Shown here: one piece after another, positions 24,390 through 34,154 of the stretch
Layout: the number at the start of each line of letters is the position of its first letter
How positions within the stretch are numbered: position 1 is the first letter of the stretch
DNA from: Jaltomata sinuosa
Taxonomy: Eukaryota; Streptophyta; Magnoliopsida; Solanales; Solanaceae
Reading direction: 5' to 3'
DNA length: 64,000 bases
NCBI GenBank assembly: GCA_003996215.1
Contig: QJPP01001555.1
Coordinates: forward strand, 1-64,000
Position numbers and translations under genes: made by a program
Notes under the pieces: model-generated
The model's database searches: none
Told to the model about the DNA's origin: nothing
The model's input: only the letters and a program-made list of their open reading frames with translations

Positions 24390-24860
24390 TAATTTAGCGG
24401 TGTTAAATGAAAGGGTTGTGCTATGAGCGAGTTAAAATGAGTTGAGTTAATTAATGTGTGGATCATTAACATGCTAACTTTGGTGAGTTGGTATTTCTTC
24501 ATTGGCGCCCCTAACTGTGATCATGAAAGAACATTATGTTGGTAGTGCTATGGTGATTAGGAGTGTCAAGTTGACGGGTTGCATGTGTTCTAAGCGAGTT
24601 AAAATGAGTTGAATAGATTAATGTGTGGAACATTAACATGCTAACTTTTGCGACTTGAGTGGATCATATTTTCATTGGCGCCGCTAATTGTGATAGTGAA
24701 AGAATGTTATGTTGGTAGTAGTGTCAAATGGACTGATTTTATTTAATTTGAGCGAGTCAAAATGAATTGAATTAATAAATGAATGATTAATAACATGTGC
24801 CCAAACTTACCCGAGTTGGACGAGTCATATTTCAATTACTACCCCTAATTGTGATTGCGA
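24390..24860 (+). repeat. Three tandem units of about 160-170 bp derived from an hAT-like MITE
   Basis: The anchor GAGCGAGTTAAAATGA recurs near 24425, 24592 and 24750 (last copy GAGCGAGTCAAAATGA). Each unit continues with TTAATGTGTGGA(A/T)CATTAACATGC and CATTGGCGCC(C/G)CTAA(C/T)TGTGAT, with decay in the third. The unit interior resembles the single 131-bp hAT-type MITE at 45582-45712 (GGGCGATTAAAAATAAATTGAGTTAAT region). Confidence 0.7.
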
Positions 24861-25049
24861 ACCATAGTTAATAAGCATTATAACTATGGTTAAAGGAATA
24901 GATTTTGAAAAGGCAATTAAAGCTTTGGCAAGAAAAATATCATGCTAACCATGGATTAAAGTTATGAAGAGTCATATATGGGACCTCCATATTAGGCTTA
25001 TCTATTTAATCCCTCTCTGGAAACTTCTGATTGAAAAACAGAAGTCTAT

Positions 25050-25826
25050 GGGTGTGTTTGGTACCGAGAATTTTTTTTTACTAAAAATGCTTTCCAATTT
25101 TCTTATTTTTGGTTGGCTTAAATATTTAAAAAATAGACTTATTTTCCTAAAATTTAAGGAAAATGATTTCCCTTAATAAAGTAAGAAAAATATTTTCCAA
25201 AACTCTTTCAACCTCAAAAATTGATTTCCGACCCCGACCTGTGTCCTTGATACCGACTCCCAAACCCGATCAAGGACCTGACTCCCGATCTCGACTCCCG
25301 AAGACTCGAATTAAGGTCGAGTTCTAACTCACCATCGAGGTCGGGTCTAGGTCTTGAGTCCCAGGTCTCGGGTTAGGGTTGGGAATCAGGTCTCAAGTTG
25401 GAGTTTGATTGGGGTCGAGAGTTAGGTTCGGGGTTAAGGGTCAGGGTCGGATCCTCAGTCGAGGGTTAGGTGTCCTGTGTAGGTTGGGATCGAAAATTCG
25501 AGTCTCGAATCAGAAGTCGGGTCTCAAGTTGGGGTCGAGAGTCGAGTGTCGGGGTTGGGAGTTGGGTCTCAGGCCATGAGTGGGGCTGGGTCGAGGTCGA
25601 GAATTGGGTCTCGAGTCGGGGTATAGAATCATGCCCCGTGTCGGGGCGACAGTCAGGGTCTTGTGTCGGGTCCACTGTTATAGTATTTGTCCAGATTATA
25701 CCTAAATGCTCAGGGGGCAATATTTTTCTTCTTACTAACCAAACACTAGAAACTAAGTAAGACAACCACTTATTTTTCAAGAAAATATTTTCCATGGAAA
25801 ATATCTCCTTCAAACCAAACACACCC
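25050..25826. mobile_element. Foldback-like DNA element with GGGTGTGTTTGGT ends and a GC-rich core
   Basis: The left end GGGTGTGTTTGGTA and right end ...CAAACCAAACACACCC are inverted repeats, flanked by TAT on both sides (25047-25049, 25827-25829). GGGTGTGTTTGG ends are typical of plant MITEs of the Tourist/PIF and hAT type. The core (25230-25680) is a degenerate tandem repeat of GGTCTCGAGTTGGGGTCGAGA-like units. It begins C-rich and continues G-rich, so it can fold back on itself. The open frame across the core (25470-25760) is a by-product of the repeat. Confidence 0.65.
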
Positions 25827-25829
25827 TAT

Positions 25830-27353
25830 ATTTCTTACTTTTTCCATATCCAAACTTTTGTTAAAATGTTAAGCATTAATGTGTTAGGGGCTTTGCAGAA
25901 CACTTTTTATTTATTACTTTTGCTCTAACTTGAATATTTTGTCACTAGTAATTAACTTCACACGAAAGGAGTTAACTAATTCCCTCGGCAATTCTGCATT
26001 TTTTACTTAAACAAAGAAATTTTAAATGTATCTAATTGAACAAAACAAGAATGCTAAACGTATTTGACAATATAAGAAAAGTTGCTGGCATTTAAAAAAG
26101 AACCTCATCCACATCACTGTCTAGCTTCTACATAGATATTTTCCTAAATAGTCAGAATACTTATGCATTTGTAAATAATTTGTGTTCAATTGTATATGTA
26201 CTGTATTTATATTGTATAAAAGTGTATATATATATATATATATATGAGCAGTTGAAGATTAGTAGAAGAGTATTGTTTGATTCGGTGGTATGCAATTTAA
26301 ATGTAAACAAAATTCTGACAGAAGTTTTGAAGTTTGGGCCATTTTCAGTAATTAGCTGATAATTTAACCATTTTTTATTGAAAAAAAATGATTGAAGGGT
26401 CTTTCTGCTTAACTTACTCTTATTTTGATTTCCCAAATTTAAGCCCATTTAAAGAATGAGCTGATATGTAGTCTAAATTGACTTATGAAAATTTTTGTTA
26501 AAATCCTTTTAGAATGACTATATTTTTAATTTAATTTGTTACATATAACTATAATAAAGAATTTTCTTTTATTATCGACTAACAAAATTATAAAAGAACA
26601 TATTAATGAAAACTTAATTAAAACTAGGCGGATTGAATTATGATTCACTCTTTAGTTTATTTTAATTCAAGTAATTTTTACTCTCTTATTTATTAATTGA
26701 ACTCATTTTAATCCATTCAAATTCAGTTTAACTCGTCAATTTGACACTATTATATTAAGAGTACATAAAACCTTTTTTCTTTTGTCCATTGACACACATA
26801 TATATAGAAGAAGGAGGAGGAGGAAAAGAAAACATATTAGGTGTACAAGTTATTAGGATCCAAAAAATGACCTTGAGGATGGTGAATGTGATGATTACAA
26901 ATTAAAGTGTTTATTATTATTTTTCACTTAAAATATAGTTACAATACGTATAATTGCACGTTTTGGTTATCTTTTATAAAGGAGCCTTTTGATTATGTTT
27001 TTAGTAGAATTTGGATTTGATGCTTTGACTTTTGGAGTCTCCCAGAGAAACTTCTCTTTTTGGAAGTAAAGGTAAGTCACCCCACTCACATGGTCTGTTT
27101 CTTGACTTATCATAAATCATCTCTTCCTCCTCCTCCTTAAAGCCTTTATAAAGAGATAATACAAATACAAATAAATCAAAAGATTCCCACAATTACTTGG
27201 ACCCATCCTTCCTTCATGCATTCATCATTAGGGTTTGTTGCCTTCCCCTTTTCACTTTCCTTTTCTCATTAATGATAATATAACAATTTGTATATATTGT
27301 ATATTTGAAGAATAAGAAAAAGAAACTCCCCATTCCTCACTCTTTTTTTAAGG
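25830..27353. other. Intergenic DNA
   Basis: No gene seen. A TA dinucleotide run lies at about 26225-26246. A GAAGAAGGAGGAGGAGG run lies at about 26808-26826. Short open frames here are low complexity or lack any family resemblance. Confidence 0.5.
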
Positions 27354-27548
27354 GTGTCTAGTATTATTAGTAAGAGTCGTGATAGAATGGTAATTATTCC
27401 CTCATCTTTATTTAGAGGTTTCGCATTCCAACCTAGTTGGATAATGAGTCATCTTTTATTAGAAAGCGCTTTACCTCCAAATGTAGGACTGTTTGGCAAA
27501 AAAATCAGATTTAATCGAACCTCATTGCAAGTACCAGACACGAGACGA
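27354..27548 (+). mobile_element. tRNA-derived SINE, better kept copy
   Basis: The head has tRNA-like promoter boxes: AAGAGTCGTGATAGAATGG (A-box region) and GAGGTTTCGCATTCCAACC (B-box region). The body has TTAGAAAGCGCTTTACCTCC, AATGTAGGACT, ATTTAATCGAACCTCATTGC and GTACCAGACACGAGACG. The body matches the relics at 15063, 30920 and 33537. An open frame of 66 codons across it is not a gene. Confidence 0.6.
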
Positions 27549-28208
27549 AAATAAACTACCTATTTACATTTTTTAAACTTCATAGGGCCTATATATTAAT
27601 TTTAATTTGGATAATTACGCAGATATTCCTCTTTAGGTTGTCATTTAATTAGATCGTGATCCCATGTATTTTCTAAGATTTTTAGTCTGCTAAAGAGGGA
27701 AATTTAGACCGTGTGTAAAAGGTTTTTATAAGTTGCAAGAGAAATAAAAAGAGAGTCATATACAAAACAATTGACCAAATATGAACAACCATCGAAAATT
27801 TCTATTCAAATTCACATTCTTCACAACCCATTTAAAGGTAAAACACTTTCTATCAAGAGTTTCTCTATTTTTGAGGCTCAAGCTTAAAATCTCTAGTTAA
27901 GAATGTACATTTTTTTTTTTTAGGTTGTAAATAAAAACACACACAAAGAGTACTCTTTTGTATTTTTTCTTTTATTCTTTTTCCAGTGTGTGTGACATGT
28001 TACCACTTATGAATCCTTTTTTTTTTTCTGAATGTTACTTTTTGTTTGTTTTTCATCCTGGGAATGCTCCATCACCAGTGGAAGCACAGAATTCCCATGC
28101 TTTATGCTCCCAAGTGGTGACAAATCCCACTAGCTTAGAGTATCAACAAACAAACAGAAAATTTCACAGATATGTGTTGTAATTTAAAACTTGTCAAGCA
28201 CCATATTA
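27549..28208. other. Intergenic DNA
   Basis: AT-rich with homopolymer runs. No gene or bounded element was recognised. Confidence 0.5.
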
Positions 28209-28221
28209 TGATGATTCCACA

Positions 28222-28417
28222 AAAAAAAAAAAAAACGGGCAGTCCGCTGCACTAAAGCTCCAGCTATGTGCATGGTCTGAAAAAGGGCCCGACTGCAAGG
28301 GTTTATTGTACACAGCCTTACCTTGCATTTCTGTAAGAGGCTGTTTTCAAGGGTTAAACCCGTGATCTCCTGATCACATGATTGTAACTTTACCAGTTAC
28401 TCCGAGACTCCCTTCAT
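28222..28417 (-). mobile_element. Au-type SINE with a perfect 13-bp target duplication
   Basis: On the minus strand the element starts with the tRNA-like head (GGGAGTCTCGGAGTAACTGG ... GATCACGGGTTTAACCC), continues CAGCCTCTTACAGAAATGC and TAAGGCTGTGTACAATAAACC, and ends in a T-run. This order matches Au SINEs of angiosperms. TGATGATTCCACA occurs on both sides (28209-28221 and 28418-28430), so the insertion is fairly young compared with the other SINEs here. Confidence 0.85.
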
Positions 28418-28882
28418 TGATGATTCCACATATCAAAAAAAAAAATAAAAAATCATGGTGGTGAAAAATGCCCAATACTTTTTGGGGTATTTTGTCTTTG
28501 GTAAGAGATAGATATATGATCCCACACTACCCCATGGGTCATGAGGCACATGGAGACTAAAAAGGTCCCCTTCCCACAAAAGGCTAACACATCAAAACCC
28601 AAAAAGAAAAAGAAAGAGAAAAAGGGTATTGAAAAGAAAGAAAAAGGAGAGAGCACACCATGCTCCCTGTCTTAATATGTAATTGTACTTCACTGCTCTT
28701 TTTTTAAGTTTTCCTCTTTGGAGAAGAATAAAGTAACCTTAGATTATTTTTCTTGTCCCTCTCTTCTTTCTCTTTTCCCCTTGTGGGTTAGGCTTGAGGG
28801 TCAGGACAACACTCAATATTTTTGACACATAACATATATAGTTATATATGTGAAAATTATCAAAATTTTAATACCAATATTA
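28418..28882. other. Intergenic DNA
   Basis: Low-complexity A-rich and T-rich sequence. No gene seen. Confidence 0.5.
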
Positions 28883-29112
28883 CTTTTTCTGTTCCATTAT
28901 ATGTGAGACAATTTAGAGTATTAAAGTCAAACTATCTAAAATTCAGATATGGAATTTTCATGTTTTTCAAAATGAAATTTACATATTATAAAACTACGTA
29001 AAGAGTATTATAAATTAGGATAATTAAAAATTTAAATATTTATAAGACATAAAAAAAAAATATTTGATTCTCCAAATAGTAACATGTGTCACGTAAAATA
29101 GGGCAAATAGAG
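28883..29112. mobile_element. Degraded Stowaway-like MITE
   Basis: The left end CTTTTTCTGTTCCATTATATG and right end CACGTAAAATAGGGCAAATAGAG are imperfect inverted repeats flanked by TA (28881-28882, 29113-29114). The internal blocks (GTCAAACTATCTAAA; AAATGAAATTTACATATTAT) are typical of this MITE type. Confidence 0.5.
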
Positions 29113-29263
29113 TATTTTGAGTTTATAACTTTAAAAATATAATGTGTTCAATGATAAGATAAATAAAAATTAAACAAACTTATCAAGTTTAAATTATGAG
29201 TTCGCCTCTGAAAGAGATGGAGAGAGAGAAGAGTAAGAAAAAAAAAAAAAGACGCCGACAACA

Positions 29264-29475
29264 CCCAATGGCGTAACCTAGTGGTCAATGAAGTGAGTTA
29301 AGAACCATGAGGTCTCAGTTCAGATCCTAGTGGAAACAAAATACTAGGTGATTCTTTCCATCTATGCTAGCTTTTTTGGAGAGTTACCTGATTGCTAGTG
29401 GGAGGTGGTAGATATCCCGTGGAATTAGTCAAGGTGCGCGTAAACTCGCCAGACACCAAGATCATTTGAAGAAAA
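29264..29475 (+). mobile_element. tRNA-derived SINE, a different family from 27354
   Basis: The head is ATGGCGTAACCTAGTGGTCA (A-box) followed by GTCTCAGTTCAGATCC (B-box). The body has ACTAGGTGATTCTTTCCATC, GAGTTACCTG, GTGGGAGGTGGTAGATATCCC, GTGGAATTAGTCAAGGTGCG and CGCCAGACACCA, followed by an A-rich tail. The body resembles nightshade SolS/TS SINEs from memory. A partial body copy (GCTGGTGGGAGGTAGCATA) occurs near 31690. Confidence 0.7.
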
Positions 29476-29792
29476 AAAAGAGAAGAAATGCATTAACTTT
29501 TGCTTGCAAGGTGTGACAAACTTTAGCCTTAGAGACCTAACACAACTAGAGCTGGTCTAAGTATATGTCTCTTTCTTTAGTTGGCTTATGTCCATTAAGA
29601 CTGCAAAATGGGCTATTTGCCTTGCTTGCTTTCACCTCAAGTGGTTTCCCCATTTCCTCACAAATTGACTAATAGTACGTACTACTACTAGCTAATATGG
29701 AGGAAGTGGTCTACTATGATCCACTTCTATTACAAGTTGTTTTCCTTTTTGACCTTTTCTTTTTCCCTTTTCCCCCATTCATGAACAATTAA
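29476..29792. other. Intergenic DNA
   Basis: No gene or bounded element seen. Confidence 0.5.
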
Positions 29793-30373
29793 GCTGGGGC
29801 GGAGCTAGAGGTTATCTACGGGTTCAGCTGAACTCGGTAGCTTTGGTTTAGTCTGTACCTGAATCTTGTATTAAGAAATTTATTGAATATGTACAAAATA
29901 TAAATTCATAACTCAATTACTAACACTTAATATTGCTATCCTAAAATTTAGGTATCATAAATTTCACATCCTGACTCCAACGTAACTCTACTATTATGTC
30001 TATGCATTTTCTATTTTGTCACCAAACCACTAAAAACAACACCAACCGAAAGTTTCAAAATTGTGAACGTACAGTGTCCTTACAGAGCCAAATTTCAAAA
30101 AGTAGCTTGGCAGGTTAAGTGTTTCAAAGCTGGTCCTAAAAAAAACCTAGATAAGTGAATCTGATAGTAATAAAGTAGGAACCTGTGTTTATGTTTCCAT
30201 TGGTGGCAACGGCAGTGACTGAGACATAATTTTCAGTAAAGAGGTTCAAAACATGAGAAGTAAAGACACAAAGAAGTCGAAAGAGGTTCAACATCTACTA
30301 TATATACGTAAAAATAGTTTGAACCATGTATAAAATAGTGTAATTTCAACCCTTCGGACCTACCTGGCTCCGC
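29793..30373. mobile_element. Non-autonomous hAT-like element
   Basis: The left end TGGGGCGGAGCTAGAGG pairs with the right end CCTGGCTCCGCCCTG. The interior has CGGGTTCAGCTGAAC and TTTTCAGTAAAGAGGTTC, sequences that recur in a common nightshade element. No coding sequence is present and a target duplication was not found. A more decayed relative lies at about 9853-10065. Confidence 0.55.
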
Positions 30374-31899
30374 CCTGACGATGGGGCAATGGATTGATTA
30401 ATATTGACTTAATAAGGTGGCAGTGGGATCCCCTAATTTGATGCATATATTTGTCTAGAAACAAAAGCCCCTTATGATTTGAAGTAACCTAAATATTAAG
30501 CAAAGTGATATGACATGTTAACGAATTGACACAAAACAATCATCTAATATATGGTAGGATTAATGTGATCCATCTGCCCTTAGTTAGAAATTTAAAAGAT
30601 CAAAATTCGAGCTTAGAAAATGGAAAAATTTCTTGGAGGGAGTGTTTTTAGAGGTCTATAAGACTAGAATTCGAGCTCAAAAACACGAAAAAAGAAAATC
30701 CTTATAGGGAGTTTTTTCTCCTTAAATACCTTAGGTGGTACATAACGAAATTCTTCGGGTTAGTGAGTTTTAAATATCAAACGGTTAAATGAAAAAGAGA
30801 AAAAAGAAATGCTAGCTAAAGGAATAGTCTCCAACTATAGATGAATTCTATGATGTAGGCCTTTGTGATGATTGTTTGAATTATTTTGGTACCAAATTAA
30901 AACGAAACATTAGAAAATACATACTAACAAAGATATAACCCGCGTTTTACCTCAATATGAAACTTTTCGGGATGAATCTGGATTTAGTCGGACTCCAATA
31001 TGGATATCGGGATGGGAAACAATAAAAAAATCCAACTAATGGGATTCAAGAACCAAGATGATGTGGGCTAGTCCTCATAGTAATACAATCACACTTTTTT
31101 CAGGTTTGCTCTTCAACCAAAAGTGGAGAATTGGGCCTATAACTTCACTGGCCCAGTACTAGATAAATCAAGGTCCATCTGCCAACGGAAAATAGGCCCG
31201 GTGAGTCTGAAAATGACTTTCGCGTGCCAGCGAAGTTACTTAAGGATAATATTCTCTTATCGAAAATATCTTTCCCAATTATTTTGGTCGATGAAAACGG
31301 AGAATTAAAAAATATGATGCTTTCTTTGTATCAATCACACCCTTTAGGAGTGAAAATCATTATTTCACTTGAAATATAGCTTTTCAAAATCTCTATTTTA
31401 AAATTGAAGTTGAAATGATGATAGGTCATAAACGTACACTATTTAGAAAAGAAGAAGATATTCCATATATTATCTATGGACGAACGGTGAGTCAATATTC
31501 AATATTTTAAGTGCATATAATTAAATTGGTGATAATGAAAAACTTCCCAAATTAATACTATCTATATAATTCAAGTTTAAAGCATTGGATATACACCCGC
31601 CTACATGCATTTGCCCCTAAAAATACCAACAATAATTTTGACAAAATGTATAATAATTTTCACTCGTCAGAGCTATCACTCGATACCTATGCTGGTGGGA
31701 GGTAGCATATATCTAGTACACTAGCTTAAAATTAGATTTGTTGAGTTATTATTTCATATATGTACTTTGGCGTTTATATATGTAAAAATTACACCAGGGA
31801 AATTAATAATTACAGTAATTATTTATAAGTTGTTTTAATTAAATATTAGAGAGCCATTTGTAGATTGTGATATAGTAAATAGAGACATGTTATTTTAAC
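30374..31899. other. Intergenic DNA with SINE relics and a block shared with 33035-33130
   Basis: A SINE 3' part lies at about 30920-31030 (ATTTAGTCGGACTCCAATATGG). The block at about 31048-31160 (GATGTGGGCTAGTCCTC ... GAATTGGGCCTATAACTTC) resembles 33035-33130 (GATGTGAGCTGGTCCTC ... GAATTGGGCCTATATGACC), which lies upstream of the shorter CASP-like copy. No third exon for that copy was found here. Confidence 0.5.
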
Positions 31900-32488
31900 C
31901 TTATCTCCGTAAAAATCAAGCAAAGGCAGAAATTGGTCGTTGATCAACCTCTTTCCTTTAACGGCTTGATACACTGCGAAAGGTAGCTGAATCAATGAAT
32001 AGAGAATTCCCCCTGCAGCACTAGCTAACACATACCTGTAATTATGAGATTTTTTTAAAAAATAAATTAATTGTGAGATTGAATCATAAATATTGGCAGT
32101 TTTATAACAGACATAATACATAGATAGAGACTTTAACTTGGTCTCAACTGACAACAAAATACTCCAATTTTTGAGAATGCACATATAGACATCTCAATTC
32201 GTCTACGATGTGTCTCGTGGACACTCAATGCTGACGTGGACATAAATTTAGAAAGTGTCTAAATGATTATTTTATAAGTTCAAGTGTTCAACTGATGCAG
32301 TAATGACAAGTCAAGGTGTCGAGTAGCCCTCACCAGTAGCCCCTGACGCTACTGAAATTGGTTTCCTGGCCATTTTGAAGTGTGAAGTTGTTGACAAACA
32401 CTATAAGTGCAATGGCAGCTGCGCACGTCAATAGAGTCAGCATTCTCAGAACAACAATTGAGATGATTCTAAGCTTAGACTTTGCCAT
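31900..32488 (-). pseudogene. CASP-like membrane protein gene, copy lacking exon 3
   Basis: Exon 1 (32488-32334) and exon 2 (32035-31900) join in frame and give 97 codons, closely similar to the intact copy at 34155-36431. Exon 1 includes the TM1 arginine (VVLRMLTLL, R15). Exon 2 has GGILYSLIQLPFAVYQAVKG and ends FYGDK. The expected third exon, which carries TM3 and TM4 in the intact copy, was not found in the 900 bp downstream. Reading past exon 2 adds KITCLYLLYHNLQMAL-type residues and stops at 31846, for about 111 residues with only two membrane spans. It is most simply a truncated tandem duplicate. A distant replacement exon cannot be excluded. Confidence 0.7.
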
Positions 32489-32639
32489 TTTTTTCTCACT
32501 TATTTTTCTTCTTTCCTTTACACTGTTGATAACAATTTTTAATTCTCACCTTTGCATGTTTTCAATAGTAGAGAAAAACTGAACAACCTTTTATATATAC
32601 ACTAATAATTAGCACTTAACAAACGTCGCAGCATTGGTC

Positions 32640-32690
32640 GAATAAGGACATTGTAGCCGGACGAGAATGTCAGAGCAGAAAATAGACAAT
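32640..32690 (-). promoter_or_regulatory. Upstream block shared by both CASP-like copies
   Basis: The plus strand reads AAGGACATTGTAGCCGGACG followed by AGAATGTCAGAGCAGAAAA. The same block occurs at 36611-36655 upstream of the intact copy. It sits about 150-200 bp upstream of each start codon, while the sequence around it has diverged more. Confidence 0.5.
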
Positions 32691-33536
32691 CCTTTTCCAA
32701 TTTTAAGTAAATCTGCCAACAAGAAAGCGTGTATATCTTTGAATGGAAATAAAGAACCAATGATAATTTATGGAGTGGTTAATTACAATTTACAAATGGG
32801 TGAAAATCATTTTCCCCTTGCAACTTTGCTTAAAAATGAAATTACTTTGACTTTGAACGATAGATATATTTCCTCTTCTGCGGAATCCTAATAATCAGTT
32901 GGTTGACTACCTGAATTTTCACCATGTTGATGACGGTTCGATTCCCATTTTGTAATCTCTCCCGCATTTCCACAAAGATATATATATATATTTAAACGAG
33001 ACATTTGAACATCTGAAAAAAAGAGAGGATATACTAAGGTGATGTGAGCTGGTCCTCTCTCATATCTTTTCATGTTCGTTCATCAAACCCAAGTGGGGGA
33101 ATTGGGCCTATATGACCTTACGGGCCTGGACTAACTCAGCCCTCTAATTACTTACAATAGTGGTAGTTCAAAAAAATTCATAATAGGGCGATAGTTTGAG
33201 ATTTTATAGTAAATACACATATGCCTTTTCTTTAGGCGTATATTTTGCCTTGTATTTCTCTCCCCATCGTTGTTGCCCCCCTCTCTCTCTCCATTGTTGG
33301 TGTCCTTTCCATAGTTTTAACATTTAAAAATAGATTTTCCCCTCGTTGTAAACACTTATAGAACCGATATTTACCTCAAATCGAAAAAAATAACCTTGGT
33401 GTTTTCACAATTTAAAGCGAAATAATATATCACTTGGCCATGGTATAATTTCGTGATAATTGAGTGTATGAATAATATGTATTTCGCATCCATGAGTTGG
33501 TGTAAATATTGGAGCCAGATTTTTTTACCATCAAGA

Positions 33537-33720
33537 AATGTGACAAGATAAATAAAATCTCTTTCACTCTTAAGTAGATGTCTCGAGTTCAGACCTTAAA
33601 TTAGATTTTATACAAGTTCTATCTAAAAAGGCATTTCTCCCATCAAATGAACCTTACGCGGTGCAAATTAGACTTAGTCGAAACTCACACTAAAATATTC
33701 GTAATAGTACTCCTATAATT
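33537..33720 (+). mobile_element. Degraded tRNA-derived SINE
   Basis: The head is GACAAGATAAATAAAATCTC ... GTCTCGAGTTCAGACC. The body has TCCCATCAAATGAACCTTAC and TTAGACTTAGTCGAAACTC. The order of blocks is the same as in the SINE at 27354. Confidence 0.5.
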
Positions 33721-33793
33721 CAAACCAAAAGCATTGGTGCGTTCACAGACATGTATTTGCCCCTGCAATAATTCAACAAAATGCATAATGCTT

Positions 33794-34031
33794 TCTCCGT
33801 CTCAATTTATATGACACATTTTTTTTTTATTTCGTAACAAAAAAGTGTCACATCTCCTTAATTGAAAATTATTTATCTTTAAAATTCTTCTTTTACTTTT
33901 GATGAAATAATTTATAGCCATACAAATGATCAAAGACTATTTTAGACCACAAATTTTAAAAAAATTTAACCCTTTATTTCTTAAATTTTGTGTCAAGCCA
34001 AAAAGTGTTACATAAATTGAGATGGGAGGGA
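33794..34031. mobile_element. Stowaway-like MITE, degraded ends
   Basis: CTCCGTCTCAATTTATATGACAC at the left (written here as CTCCGTCTCAATTTATATG) pairs with CATAAATTGAGATGGGAGGG at the right. The arms are about 25 bp. TA flanks are no longer clear. Confidence 0.6.
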
Positions 34032-34154
34032 TTAATAGATTTTTAGCTAGTAGAATCAAATTACAATAGTATTACACCTCAAAATGAAATGATCATAGAA
34101 ATAAAAGATGTGACAATAAAAATAAAGTTTTGTATATTTCCCATCTAGTGAGGG

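Noticed and set aside
25466..25822. 118-codon frame with TQLPTPTLDS-type repeats
   Set aside because: It is the GC-rich degenerate repeat of the foldback element and lacks any domain.
27958..28182. Possible microRNA precursor or small protein around the open frame
   Set aside because: No convincing stem could be drawn and the frame has no recognisable motif.
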